Shown here one piece after another: positions 1-5,478 of a DNA stretch of 7,141 bases. A program made the translations under genes and the position numbers. The first letter of the stretch is position 1, and each line of letters opens with the position of its first letter. Source of the stretch: Rickettsiales bacterium (GTDB lineage Bacteria > Pseudomonadota > Alphaproteobacteria > Rickettsiales > 21-14-0-20-44-7); assembly GCA_023301015.1 (NCBI GenBank), contig JALZVI010000107.1:1-7141 (forward strand), written 5' to 3'. Under the pieces are notes generated by a model. That model made no database searches, had not been told where the DNA came from, and worked only from the letters and a program-made list of their open reading frames with translations.

Positions 1-776
1 CCCTCAGCCATCAAATCCAGCATCTCCCCAAACCTCTCCCGCTTAATCACAGGGTCGGAATATAAGCTTTGCTTATGGTTGGGCTGCAACAGCTTAACAC
101 TTTTTCCAACAGGAGATGTCTCAATATTATCAATCCGATACGCGCCATAGGCATACGCACCAGCCGCAATAACAACCGCCAATACAAGCATTTTCCCGTT
201 GCGATAATATACAGGAGAAAGCGCCACAAACAGCGCCACCCAGCTTGCCAGAAAAATTCCGCCAATTGCTGCAATTTGTGAAACCTCTGCGTTAAACAGC
301 AGGCTATATCCCAGCAAATCCCATGGAAAACCCGTGAACATATATGTCCGCGCAAGCTCAGCCAGCATCCATAAGTTCACAAACAGGAAGCTCTTCGCCG
401 CTGGCATCCCTTCAAAACGGCGCGAAACAGCCTTATAGCAAAGCCCCACAAGCCCCACAAAAATCGCTAAACCCGCAGGAATACCCATCGCAGCAAAAGG
501 AATTAGCCAAGCAAAGCGCTCCGCTCCTTCAACCAGCAATGAGTTTGGAATCCAATATAAGCCGCTCAAAAAACTTCCAAACCCAAACCACCAAGCAGTC
601 CAAAATGCCTCACGACTCCTCTCAGCTGCATCCAAAGCAAGCAGCAAAATTGGAAAACTTATTAGCAATATAGGAAAGAGCTCATAAGGAGCAAAAGCCA
701 AACTCGAAAGCGCGCCCGCTACAAACACCAAGAGCTTCCGCTTCCGCCCACTCAAATTCTGAATTAGATTCCTCAT
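1..776 (-). CDS. lnt: Apolipoprotein N-acyltransferase, N-terminal part (cut by window edge)
   Basis: Lnt is an inner-membrane enzyme that transfers an acyl chain from a phospholipid to the N-terminal cysteine of apolipoproteins, the last step of lipoprotein maturation. I translated the minus strand from ATG at 776; 258 codons lie in the window, about half of a usual 500-530 residue Lnt. Family signatures seen are LSSLAFAPYELFP (about 23-35), GFGSFLSGLYWI (65-76), FTGFPWDLLGY (147-157) and VSQIAAIGGIFLASW (165-179), in several hydrophobic membrane segments. VKLLQPN (227-233) marks the entry to the nitrilase-like catalytic domain. The Glu-Lys-Cys triad is beyond the left edge. The start is chosen because the protein then begins as homologues do; GGAGG directly abuts the ATG, an unusually short spacing. 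The gene is divergent from yciA across 65 bp. The reading frame is intact throughout, so I see no sign of decay. Confidence 0.93.
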   Translation of the reverse strand, partial: MRNLIQNLSGRKRKLLVFVAGALSSLAFAPYELFPILLISFPILLLALDAAERSREAFWTAWWFGFGSFLSGLYWIPNSLLVEGAERFAWLIPFAAMGIPAGLAIFVGLVGLCYKAVSRRFEGMPAAKSFLFVNLWMLAELARTYMFTGFPWDLLGYSLLFNAEVSQIAAIGGIFLASWVALFVALSPVYYRNGKMLVLAVVIAAGAYAYGAYRIDNIETSPVGKSVKLLQPNHKQSLYSDPVIKRERFGEMLDLMAE

Positions 777-778
777 CC

Positions 779-838
779 TCCAAGCTTTAGAGCAACAAGA
801 TTGCGCTGTAAACGCTGAACTAAAAATGCTAGCTTGGA
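779..838. repeat. 8-bp inverted repeat flanking the lnt-yciA divergent gap
   Basis: TCCAAGCT (779-786) and AGCTTGGA (831-838) are perfect inverted copies 44 bp apart, one just upstream of each start codon. Read toward each gene, both starts are preceded by AGCTTGGA. It may be a shared translation-initiation context, a regulator half-site pair, or chance. Confidence 0.35.
784..812 (-). promoter_or_regulatory. Candidate lnt promoter
   Basis: On the minus strand TTTACA (812-807) is followed after exactly 17 bases by TAAAGC (789-784). The -35 matches the sigma-70 consensus at 5 of 6 bases, the -10 at only 3 of 6. The expected transcription start would fall at or next to the lnt ATG, implying little or no leader. 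This rests on inspection only. Confidence 0.25.
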
Positions 839-841
839 TTT

Positions 842-1240
842 ATGAAAAAACCCACCGATAAAAACCTTGAGCCAAAAGGCGAACTTGCCCTCAAAACTCA
901 ATGCATGCCTGCCGACACCAATCCCGCTGGGGATATTTTCGGCGGCTGGCTGCTCTCAGAAATGGACATTGCTGGAAGCATAATCAGCAAACGCATCGCC
1001 AACAACCGCACCGTCACAATCGCCATAAACTCCATGGAATTCATCCAGCCAGTTTTCGTTGGCGATGTTTTGCATTGCTATGTCGACACAACTCGCATCG
1101 GCAACAGCTCAATCACAAACCACATTCAAGCATGGGTGCGCCGTCAATTTGGCGATGAGATGATTTTGGTTACGGAAGGAACATTCACCTACGTTTCCGT
1201 TGACGAAAATAGAAAGCCAAAGAAAATCGAGCAGGCCTAA
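842..1240 (+). CDS. yciA: YciA-type acyl-CoA thioesterase (hotdog fold)
   Basis: The 132-residue product is a complete single hotdog-domain thioesterase that hydrolyses acyl-CoA to free acid and CoA in the cytoplasm, usually as a trimer of dimers. The strongest sign is the segment MPADTNPAGDIFGGWLLSEM (22-41), which carries the family pattern N-P-x-G-D-I-F-G-G-W followed by M-D; D42 corresponds to the catalytic Asp known in YciA enzymes. The later part, with VTIAINSMEFIQPVFVGD and then the GTFTYVSVD strand near the C-terminus, also fits. The length is normal for the family. The ATG at 842 is the only reasonable start; the Shine-Dalgarno match (TTGGA) is weak. It is divergent from lnt and its TAA overlaps the nfuA stop codon, with no room for a terminator between them. 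The physiological substrate cannot be told from sequence. Confidence 0.95.
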   Translation: MKKPTDKNLEPKGELALKTQCMPADTNPAGDIFGGWLLSEMDIAGSIISKRIANNRTVTIAINSMEFIQPVFVGDVLHCYVDTTRIGNSSITNHIQAWVRRQFGDEMILVTEGTFTYVSVDENRKPKKIEQA

Positions 1241-1812
1241 GCAACTGCCACAACGTCTTTCACTTCTGGGACATAATGCTTGAGCATGTTCTCAATTCCG
1301 TCTTTCAGCGTTGCCGTTGAACTCGGACATCCAGAGCAAGCACCGTGCAGCTCCAAAGTCACTAGCCCAGTGTCAGCATCAAAATTACGGAAAATAATAT
1401 CCCCACCATCTTGCGCCACAGCTGGACGCACGCGATGCTCAATTAGCTCAACAATCTGCTTAATCAAAGGATCTTCTGGGTCATACTCAGCAGCTTTTGG
1501 CGCTTCATCTTTTTTCTCAGCTCCCTCAACTGGCAAGACTGACTTGCCTTGCACATAGAAATCCATAATTTCAGTCAGGATAATCGGCTTCATAATTTCC
1601 CACTTCGCTTCAGCCGACTTAGTCACCGTAATAAAATCAGCACCCAGAAAAACCGCTTCAACATTGCCAATTTTGAACAAAGTCTCAACCATCGGCGAGC
1701 GCGCAGAATCTTCCGCAGAGTCCGCATATATAGTGCCACTAGGCATAACAACCTCACCCGGCAAAAATTTCAATGCGTTTGGGTTCGGCGTTTCTTCAGT
1801 TTGTATGTACAT
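1237..1812 (-). CDS. nfuA: NfuA-like Fe-S cluster carrier/scaffold (Nfu N-domain + NifU C-domain)
   Basis: The 191-residue product has two domains. The N-terminal Nfu domain (about 1-88) begins MYIQTEETPNPNALKFLPG, the hallmark opening of this family. A charged linker (about 90-110, rich in E, K, D) follows, and then a NifU-type domain (about 112-188) with the cluster-binding motif GACSGCPSS; the ligands are C159 and C162. Such proteins bind a 4Fe-4S cluster at a dimer interface and pass it to target apo-enzymes. The start is secure: AGGAG (1822-1818) lies 5 bases before the ATG, and a good promoter sits further upstream. The gene follows usp on the same strand after a 196-bp gap holding a tandem repeat, so it probably has its own transcript. 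MiaB and other radical-SAM enzymes are typical clients in other bacteria but are not in this window. Confidence 0.95.
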   Translation of the reverse strand: MYIQTEETPNPNALKFLPGEVVMPSGTIYADSAEDSARSPMVETLFKIGNVEAVFLGADFITVTKSAEAKWEIMKPIILTEIMDFYVQGKSVLPVEGAEKKDEAPKAAEYDPEDPLIKQIVELIEHRVRPAVAQDGGDIIFRNFDADTGLVTLELHGACSGCPSSTATLKDGIENMLKHYVPEVKDVVAVA

Positions 1813-1817
1813 TTTAG

Positions 1818-1822
1818 CTCCT
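1818..1822 (-). promoter_or_regulatory. Shine-Dalgarno site of nfuA
   Basis: AGGAG on the minus strand is followed by five bases (CTAAA) and the ATG at 1812. It fixes the nfuA start. Confidence 0.7.
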
Positions 1823-1846
1823 AGTCGCTTATTACTTATCGCTGCT

Positions 1847-1875
1847 TATATAAGGGGCTTTGGCGAAGTTTTCAA
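1847..1875 (-). promoter_or_regulatory. Promoter of nfuA
   Basis: On the minus strand TTGAAA (1875-1870, 5 of 6 to consensus) and TATATA (1852-1847, 4 of 6) are separated by exactly 17 bases. The predicted start leaves a leader of about 30 bases containing the AGGAG site. The -10 lies inside the perfect palindrome CTTATATAAG (1845-1854), which might be an operator but is also what an AT-rich -10 can give by chance. No convincing IscR, RirA or Irr box was recognised. Confidence 0.5.
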
Positions 1876-1884
1876 CCCATAATG

Positions 1885-1920
1885 AAAACCCAGCCTTGAG
1901 CGCGTTTCAGTCTGCAAGGC
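1885..1920 (-). terminator. Weak terminator-like hairpin for usp transcripts
   Basis: Within repeat copy 1, minus-strand stem GCCTTG/CAAGGC with a 16-base loop is followed by TGGGTTTT. The same arrangement in copy 2 ends in five T but has a poorer stem. The stem is short, the loop long and the T run is displaced by four bases, so intrinsic termination would be inefficient at best. Confidence 0.2.
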
Positions 1921-2004
1921 ACAGCCGCAGCGGGGAGAGAATTAAAAACCCAGCCCTGAGCGCGTTTCAGTCTGTAAGGCACAGCCGCAGCGGGGAAACA
2001 ATTA
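1885..2004. repeat. Two tandem copies of a 60-bp direct repeat
   Basis: Copy 1 is 1885-1944 and copy 2 is 1945-2004, with an exact 60-bp period and four mismatches (1896/1956, 1915/1975, 1937/1997, 1939/1999). The pair fills most of the intergenic gap between the usp stop and the nfuA promoter. On the minus strand copy 1 can fold GCCTTG (1920-1915) with CAAGGC (1898-1893); in copy 2 the same stem is weakened to one U-G pair and one mismatch. A smaller internal palindrome CCGCAGCGG lies at 1925-1933 and again at 1985-1993. Being a multiple of three, the unit stays open on the plus strand as a 20-residue repeat, but no gene there is credible. It resembles an intergenic dispersed repeat that duplicated locally; whether it occurs elsewhere in the genome cannot be seen here. 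Confidence 0.85.
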
Positions 2005-2008
2005 AAGA

Positions 2009-2476
2009 CTACGTCAGTTCATCTATTTGCGCATCGGTCAAACTTCCTGGAACAATCAGCATCGGGATCATGATTTTACTCACAAGCTCGGCAGAAAGAA
2101 TTGTGATCAAATCACCCTTCCCCGCGGCTTCTGGAGCTTTCCCGAGGATAAGCATATTCACCGTACCATCCTCTTCAATAAACTTACAAATCTCATCACT
2201 AAGCAAGCCTTCCATAATTTTGAAGCTCGGTTTAACCTTAGAAATCGTCTTGGCATCCTTCACAATAGATTTCATCAGCGTTTCCACCTCAGCCATTTTC
2301 TCGTCACGAATCATATCCCCGCCCATAAACAGCGAGTTATATTCTGAAGGGTCAATCACATGCGCCAGCTCTACCTTATAGTTCAAGCGCTCAGCCTCTT
2401 TGCAGGCATAATGCACCGCCACACGAGAATGCTCAGAACCGTCTACACATACTAGTAATTTTTGTTTCTTTGGCAT
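2009..2476 (-). CDS. Universal stress protein (UspA family)
   Basis: The 155-residue product is a single Usp domain. It starts with the first beta strand KLLVCVDGSEHS (6-17), the usual nucleotide-facing V-D-G-S opening, and ends with the strand pair MLILGKAPEAAGKG (108-121) and MIPMLIVPG (136-144). The strict ATP-binding pattern G-x2-G-x9-G-S/T is not clearly met, so nucleotide binding is uncertain. Usp proteins are cytoplasmic and are induced by starvation or stress in other bacteria; the partner here is unknown. An upstream in-frame ATG at 2542 would add 22 residues antisense in frame to the ispF end and is not conserved-looking, so the ATG at 2476 is preferred. It lies 13 bases after the ispDF frame stop, suggesting co-transcription and coupled translation. 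No strong Shine-Dalgarno site is visible. Confidence 0.88.
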   Translation of the reverse strand: MPKKQKLLVCVDGSEHSRVAVHYACKEAERLNYKVELAHVIDPSEYNSLFMGGDMIRDEKMAEVETLMKSIVKDAKTISKVKPSFKIMEGLLSDEICKFIEEDGTVNMLILGKAPEAAGKGDLITILSAELVSKIMIPMLIVPGSLTDAQIDELT

Positions 2477-2489
2477 AGGTTCAAAAACT

Positions 2490-2663
2490 CTACTTGATAA
2501 TTTCCACAGATGCAACTGCTTGTGCTGCAATCCCCTCGCCACGCCCCAAGAAGCCCAGCTTCTCTGTGGTTGTGGCCTTCACATTTACGCGGTCTATGCT
2601 CACATTTAACAGCTCAGCGATGGTTTTTCGCATTTGCTCCTTATGCGGCGTAATCTTCGGCTC
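2490..2663 (-). pseudogene. ispDF: Detached 3' end of ispDF (IspF C-terminal part after the TAA)
   Basis: These 57 codons plus TAG are in the same frame as the upstream ispDF gene, directly after the TAA. They encode [12 protein letters not shown] and then [20 protein letters not shown], the conserved C-terminal IspF signature that binds the cytidine nucleotide. There is no indel: one base change in the TAA would restore the gene. In E. coli IspF the aligned residue is Gln, so CAA or GAA to TAA is a plausible single change. The region shows no further stops or frameshifts, so the lesion is very recent, is an error in the sequence, or is tolerated. An ATG at 2633 preceded by AAGGAG could start a 47-residue fragment. 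Confidence 0.85.
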
Positions 2664-3608
2664 TTAGCACATAATAGTCAAATCAACATTCACCACTCTC
2701 CCTTGCTTAGAAGCTAGCAACAAAGCGGCTTTAGCTAAGAAAAAGCTGGAATCCATGCCAGCCCATTGCGGTTCAGACGGCGGAAAATGCTCACCAATAT
2801 CGCCCTCACCAATCGCCCCCAAAACCGCATCCGTCAAAGCATGCAGCCCCACGTCAGCATCAGAATGCCCTTTGAGCGCCTTGCTATGCGGGATTTTCAC
2901 GCCGCAAATTGTCACGAAATCGCCAGCTTCAAATGCATGCACATCAAAACCCATCCCAACACGTTGCTGAAGCTCACTTTTCCTATCTCTCATATCCGCC
3001 TTTGTCGTAACCTTAATATTGCGCGCATCACCCTCACAAAATGCCAGCTCAACGCCAGCAGCTTCAGCTATTTGCGCGTCGTCTGTGTAGCCGCCATCGG
3101 CATACTGCTTGTGGCTTGTAAAAATCGTCTCAAAATCAAAACCCTGCGGCGTTTGCACAAATTTCAACTTCTCGCGGTCAATAGCCTCGCCTTCCAGCCT
3201 AGCAGAATCATTACAGCCAACAACAGGCACAACTGCCTGATTTTCTTGCAACTTATCCAGCACATTTGAAATCACATCATGACTAACAAACGGCCTCGCA
3301 GCATCATGAATCAGCACATGCAGCAGGCTTGAAGCAGCCATATTCTCCAACCCCAAGCGCACAGACTCTTGACGCTCATCTCCGCCAAAGCAATGCTGCA
3401 CGGGCAACCCAAGCGCCAAAAAGCGGTCTTCATGCTCAGGGGCAATTACCACATGCACCTCGTCAATTTGCGGATGATTCAGGAAAGCTTGCACAGAATG
3501 CCACAAAATAGGCTCACCATTCAGCAGCTCATATTGCTTCGCCACCCCTGCCCCATAACGCTTTCCCTTGCCAGCGGCGACTATTAATGCTATACAAATG
3601 CCTGTCAT
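2664..3608 (-). CDS. ispDF: Bifunctional IspD-IspF (MEP pathway), ended early by an in-frame TAA
   Basis: The fusion makes 4-diphosphocytidyl-2-C-methyl-D-erythritol (IspD) and 2-C-methyl-D-erythritol 2,4-cyclodiphosphate (IspF), two steps to isoprenoid precursors. IspD (about 1-213) shows [13 protein letters not shown] (7-19, CTP-binding loop), [10 protein letters not shown] (99-108), QTPQGF (152-157), TDDA (175-178) and [12 protein letters not shown] (195-206). IspF starts at [11 protein letters not shown] (216-226) with predicted metal ligands D222, H224 and H256. After TIMC (311-314) comes TAA (2666-2664), yet the same frame continues with IspF sequence to 2490. The 314-residue product therefore lacks the C-terminal IspF part with the A-T-T-T-E-K-L-G-F motif, and its IspF activity should be lost. 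IspD should be unaffected. The start at 3608 is the last ATG before the conserved core; no ATG, GTG or TTG occurs between it and that core. The full frame would be about 371 residues, normal for the family. Confidence 0.9.
   Translation of the reverse strand: MTGICIALIVAAGKGKRYGAGVAKQYELLNGEPILWHSVQAFLNHPQIDEVHVVIAPEHEDRFLALGLPVQHCFGGDERQESVRLGLENMAASSLLHVLIHDAARPFVSHDVISNVLDKLQENQAVVPVVGCNDSARLEGEAIDREKLKFVQTPQGFDFETIFTSHKQYADGGYTDDAQIAEAAGVELAFCEGDARNIKVTTKADMRDRKSELQQRVGMGFDVHAFEAGDFVTICGVKIPHSKALKGHSDADVGLHALTDAVLGAIGEGDIGEHFPPSEPQWAGMDSSFFLAKAALLLASKQGRVVNVDLTIMC
3568..3596 (+). promoter_or_regulatory. Candidate dusB promoter inside ispD
   Basis: TTGCCA (3568-3573, 5 of 6 to consensus) and TATACA (3591-3596, 4 of 6) are 17 bases apart. 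The predicted start near 3603 is only a few bases before the ATG at 3607, implying an almost leaderless mRNA, which agrees with the absence of any Shine-Dalgarno site there. Confidence 0.4.
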
Positions 3609-4608
3609 GAAAATCAAAATAGGTAACATCGAGATAAAAGACAATGTTTTCCTCGCGCCCATGTCTGGTGTGAGCGATGCACCGTTTCGCAAGATCGTGG
3701 AAAATTATGGCGTTGGATTGGTGGTTTCTGAAATGATAGCCAGTCGCGCGATGATTATGGAAACGCGGCAGTCTATGGCAAAGCTGCGCAAGGCCGACAA
3801 CCAAGAGCTTTCTGTTGTTCAACTCGCTGGCTGCGAACCTGATGTTATGGCTGAAGCCGCGCGAATGAATGAGGCACTCGGTGCAGATGTGATTGATATC
3901 AACTTCGGCTGTCCTGTGAAAAAGGTGGTGAATGGAGATGCGGGAAGCGCTTTGATGCGCCAAGTTCCGCTGGCGACAAAAATTATGGAAGCAACTGTCA
4001 AAGCCGTGAAAGTGCCCGTGACAATGAAGATGCGCATGGGTTGGGACAACAGCTCCCTCAACGCGCCTGAGCTTGCTCACATTGCAGAAGATGTTGGAAT
4101 CAAGATGCTAACAGTTCATGGCCGTACGCGCTGCCAGATGTATAAAGGCTCGGCAGATTGGAGTTTTATCAAGAACGTAAAAGAAGCCGTGAGCATCCCT
4201 GTGATTGCCAATGGCGACATTGTCGATTATGCCTCGGCTGAGCGCGCAATGGCAGAATCTGGCGCAGATGGAATTATGATTGGTCGCGGAACATATGGCC
4301 GCCCATGGTTTGTGAATCAGGTTAGCCGTCATTTAAAGGGCGAAACCGCACCAGCAGACCCAACAATTGCTGAGCAGATGCAGGTTATCCTCGGGCATTA
4401 TGACGATATGGTTGAGCTTTATGGCGAAGAAGCCGGAATCAGATTCGCACGCAAGCATGTTGGCTGGTATACAAACGGAATGCACAGCTCCAACACCTTC
4501 CGCCATGCGTTCAATAAAATCAATGACATAAAAGAAGCAAAAATTGCAATTAATGACTTTTATAACCGCGCAATAGATTACGCGCTTGACCTCGAAAACG
4601 TGGCTTAA
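3607..4608 (+). CDS. dusB: tRNA dihydrouridine synthase, DusB/NifR3 type
   Basis: The 333-residue product reduces specific uridines in the tRNA D-loop to dihydrouridine, using FMN and NADPH. It has the FMN-binding opening [14 protein letters not shown] (15-28), then [20 protein letters not shown] with the catalytic Cys at 102, the KMRMGW strand with FMN-contacting Lys 141, [12 protein letters not shown] with His 171, and the phosphate-binding strands IANGDI and GIMIGRG near the barrel end. A helical RNA-binding C-terminal domain follows. The length is normal. Start codons upstream (3568, 3598) are in frame but would only add unconserved residues; [20 protein letters not shown] from 3607 is the usual beginning. 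The ATG shares two bases with the ispDF ATG. In many Alphaproteobacteria this gene (nifR3) precedes ntrBC, but here a different cassette follows. Confidence 0.95.
   Translation: MKIKIGNIEIKDNVFLAPMSGVSDAPFRKIVENYGVGLVVSEMIASRAMIMETRQSMAKLRKADNQELSVVQLAGCEPDVMAEAARMNEALGADVIDINFGCPVKKVVNGDAGSALMRQVPLATKIMEATVKAVKVPVTMKMRMGWDNSSLNAPELAHIAEDVGIKMLTVHGRTRCQMYKGSADWSFIKNVKEAVSIPVIANGDIVDYASAERAMAESGADGIMIGRGTYGRPWFVNQVSRHLKGETAPADPTIAEQMQVILGHYDDMVELYGEEAGIRFARKHVGWYTNGMHSSNTFRHAFNKINDIKEAKIAINDFYNRAIDYALDLENVA
3616..3644 (-). promoter_or_regulatory. Candidate ispDF promoter inside dusB
   Basis: On the minus strand TTGTCT (3644-3639, 4 of 6) and TATTTT (3621-3616, 4 of 6) have a 17-base spacer. 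The -10 ends 7 bases before the ispDF ATG at 3608, so the transcript would begin at about the start codon. No Shine-Dalgarno site is present. Some promoter must exist in this area because ispDF begins here. Confidence 0.3.
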
Positions 4609-4614
4609 TATCTT
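4586..4614 (+). promoter_or_regulatory. Candidate promoter for the membrane-protein cassette
   Basis: TTGACC (4586-4591, 5 of 6) lies in the last codons of dusB, and TATCTT (4609-4614, 4 of 6) follows after exactly 17 bases, just past the dusB stop. The start near 4621 would leave a short leader before the ATG at 4639 or 4675. It may separate the cassette from dusB, but read-through from dusB is also possible since no terminator is seen. Confidence 0.4.
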
Positions 4615-4638
4615 GCTTGAGCAAATGGGGTTTATGGC

Positions 4639-5412
4639 ATGAATAACAAGATTGAAGATATTAGGGACAAAAAAATGTCAGAATTCGGTAAAATCGGCGC
4701 GGATGATGCTGCAAAAAAAGCATTTGGAAAAGTTCTTGAAGTAGCAAAAGAAGAAGCAGCTCCCATTCTAGAAGAAGCAAAAGAAAAAATTGCGGAAATA
4801 ACAACCCCAGATCCTATCAAAACAGAAATCCCAGAGCCTTTGACGAGCAATAACGAAACCACAGTAGAAACAGAAGCTGCGGCAAGCACTGACGAAGAAA
4901 AAATTGCGACAGCACCAACTTTCAATGAAAGCTCGCCAGCTCCATCTCCAGCCTTCACTGAGAACAAAGCAGAAGTTGCCGCCCATGAAATTACAGAGTC
5001 AGCCGCAGACATGGTAGAAGACCTAGCAGACGAAGCTCAGGCAAAGGCAGAAGTGCAAGAAATAGACGCCGAACTTCAGGGCGGGCCAGCGGTTGGGCAG
5101 AAAAAGGGCAGCAAGTTCACATTGATTATTGTGGTTATAATAGCATTGCTAACAGCTGGTTATTTTGCTTACACGCTCCTTGACCTACCTACTCAAGAAG
5201 CACCAGAAGAGACCATCATCAACACCCCTCCTCCAGCTCCTGAGTTTATTGACAACGGAGAATCACACAACAAATTCCTCAAGGACAACCCCGACGCAAA
5301 AGCAGCTAACATCAATATCTTTGATTTTGACATCAATGCTTGCCTGCAAAAATTCAGCGATGACGAGTGCATAAATATGTACTCAGACAGCCTGAAGCTT
5401 CTGGAAAGATAG
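4639..5412 (+). CDS. Unrecognised acidic single-pass membrane protein with C-terminal two-cysteine motif
   Basis: I do not recognise this family. The 257-residue product has an acidic, Ala/Glu/Thr/Pro-rich N-terminal part (1-150) with a charged helical stretch around 27-56 that could form a coiled coil. One membrane segment lies at about 160-181, preceded by KKGSK, which by the positive-inside rule places the N-terminus in the cytoplasm. A short Pro-rich spacer and an outer C-terminal tail follow. The tail ends in a compact motif (230-252) with C235 and C244, also found in the next protein. No cleavable signal peptide or lipobox is seen. Start: ATG 4639 has GGGG 8 bases upstream; ATG 4675 (residue 13) has a better AGGGA site 7 bases upstream and may be the true start. 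The gene follows dusB after 30 bases and precedes the DUF898 gene by 66. Confidence 0.75.
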   Translation: MNNKIEDIRDKKMSEFGKIGADDAAKKAFGKVLEVAKEEAAPILEEAKEKIAEITTPDPIKTEIPEPLTSNNETTVETEAAASTDEEKIATAPTFNESSPAPSPAFTENKAEVAAHEITESAADMVEDLADEAQAKAEVQEIDAELQGGPAVGQKKGSKFTLIIVVIIALLTAGYFAYTLLDLPTQEAPEETIINTPPPAPEFIDNGESHNKFLKDNPDAKAANINIFDFDINACLQKFSDDECINMYSDSLKLLER

Positions 5413-5478
5413 GATTAATCGTTTTTTAACAAACAGCACTTACACTCGCCCTTATATATATACAATTGGAGATGAACC
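5413..5478 (+). other. AT-rich spacer with Shine-Dalgarno site fixing a TTG start
   Basis: GGAGA (5468-5472) stands 6 bases before TTG at 5479 and supports that TTG as the start of the DUF898 gene. The ATG at 5472 is in another frame and stops after seven codons. The spacer also holds a six-T run (5422-5427) without a convincing upstream stem, and an AT stretch (5452-5466) with TACAAT. No well-spaced -35 gives a leader containing the Shine-Dalgarno site, so I do not call a promoter. Confidence 0.5.

Noticed and set aside
47..355. Minus-strand frame of 102 codons
   Set aside because: It overlaps lnt in another frame; the lnt frame carries the family motifs over the whole stretch.
344..673. 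Open frame of 109 codons on the plus strand
   Set aside because: It lies antisense to the clearly recognisable lnt gene and its Ser/Gln/Pro-rich translation is low-complexity and matches no family I know.
1885..2004. Tandem repeat as a CRISPR remnant
   Set aside because: The two copies are directly adjacent without unique spacers, and no cas gene is present.
1860..2381. Plus-strand frame of 173 codons with two 20-residue repeats at its start
   Set aside because: The repeats are just the 60-bp DNA repeat translated, and the remainder is antisense to usp. No Shine-Dalgarno site or known domain.
2477..2542. Longer usp start at 2542
   Set aside because: It would overlap the end of the ispDF frame by over 50 bases and add a leader not typical of Usp proteins; 2476 begins the domain directly.
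2664..2666. Genome-wide reassignment of TAA as sense
   Set aside because: yciA, dusB and the DUF898 gene end at TAA just where their families end, and yciA would otherwise run into nfuA antisense.
3529..4080. Minus-strand frame of 183 codons across the dusB start
   Set aside because: His/Arg-rich translation antisense to dusB; a shadow of a well-supported gene.
4609..4630. Small hairpin TTGC-TTGA-GCAA after dusB as a terminator
   Set aside because: The stem has only four bases and no T run follows.
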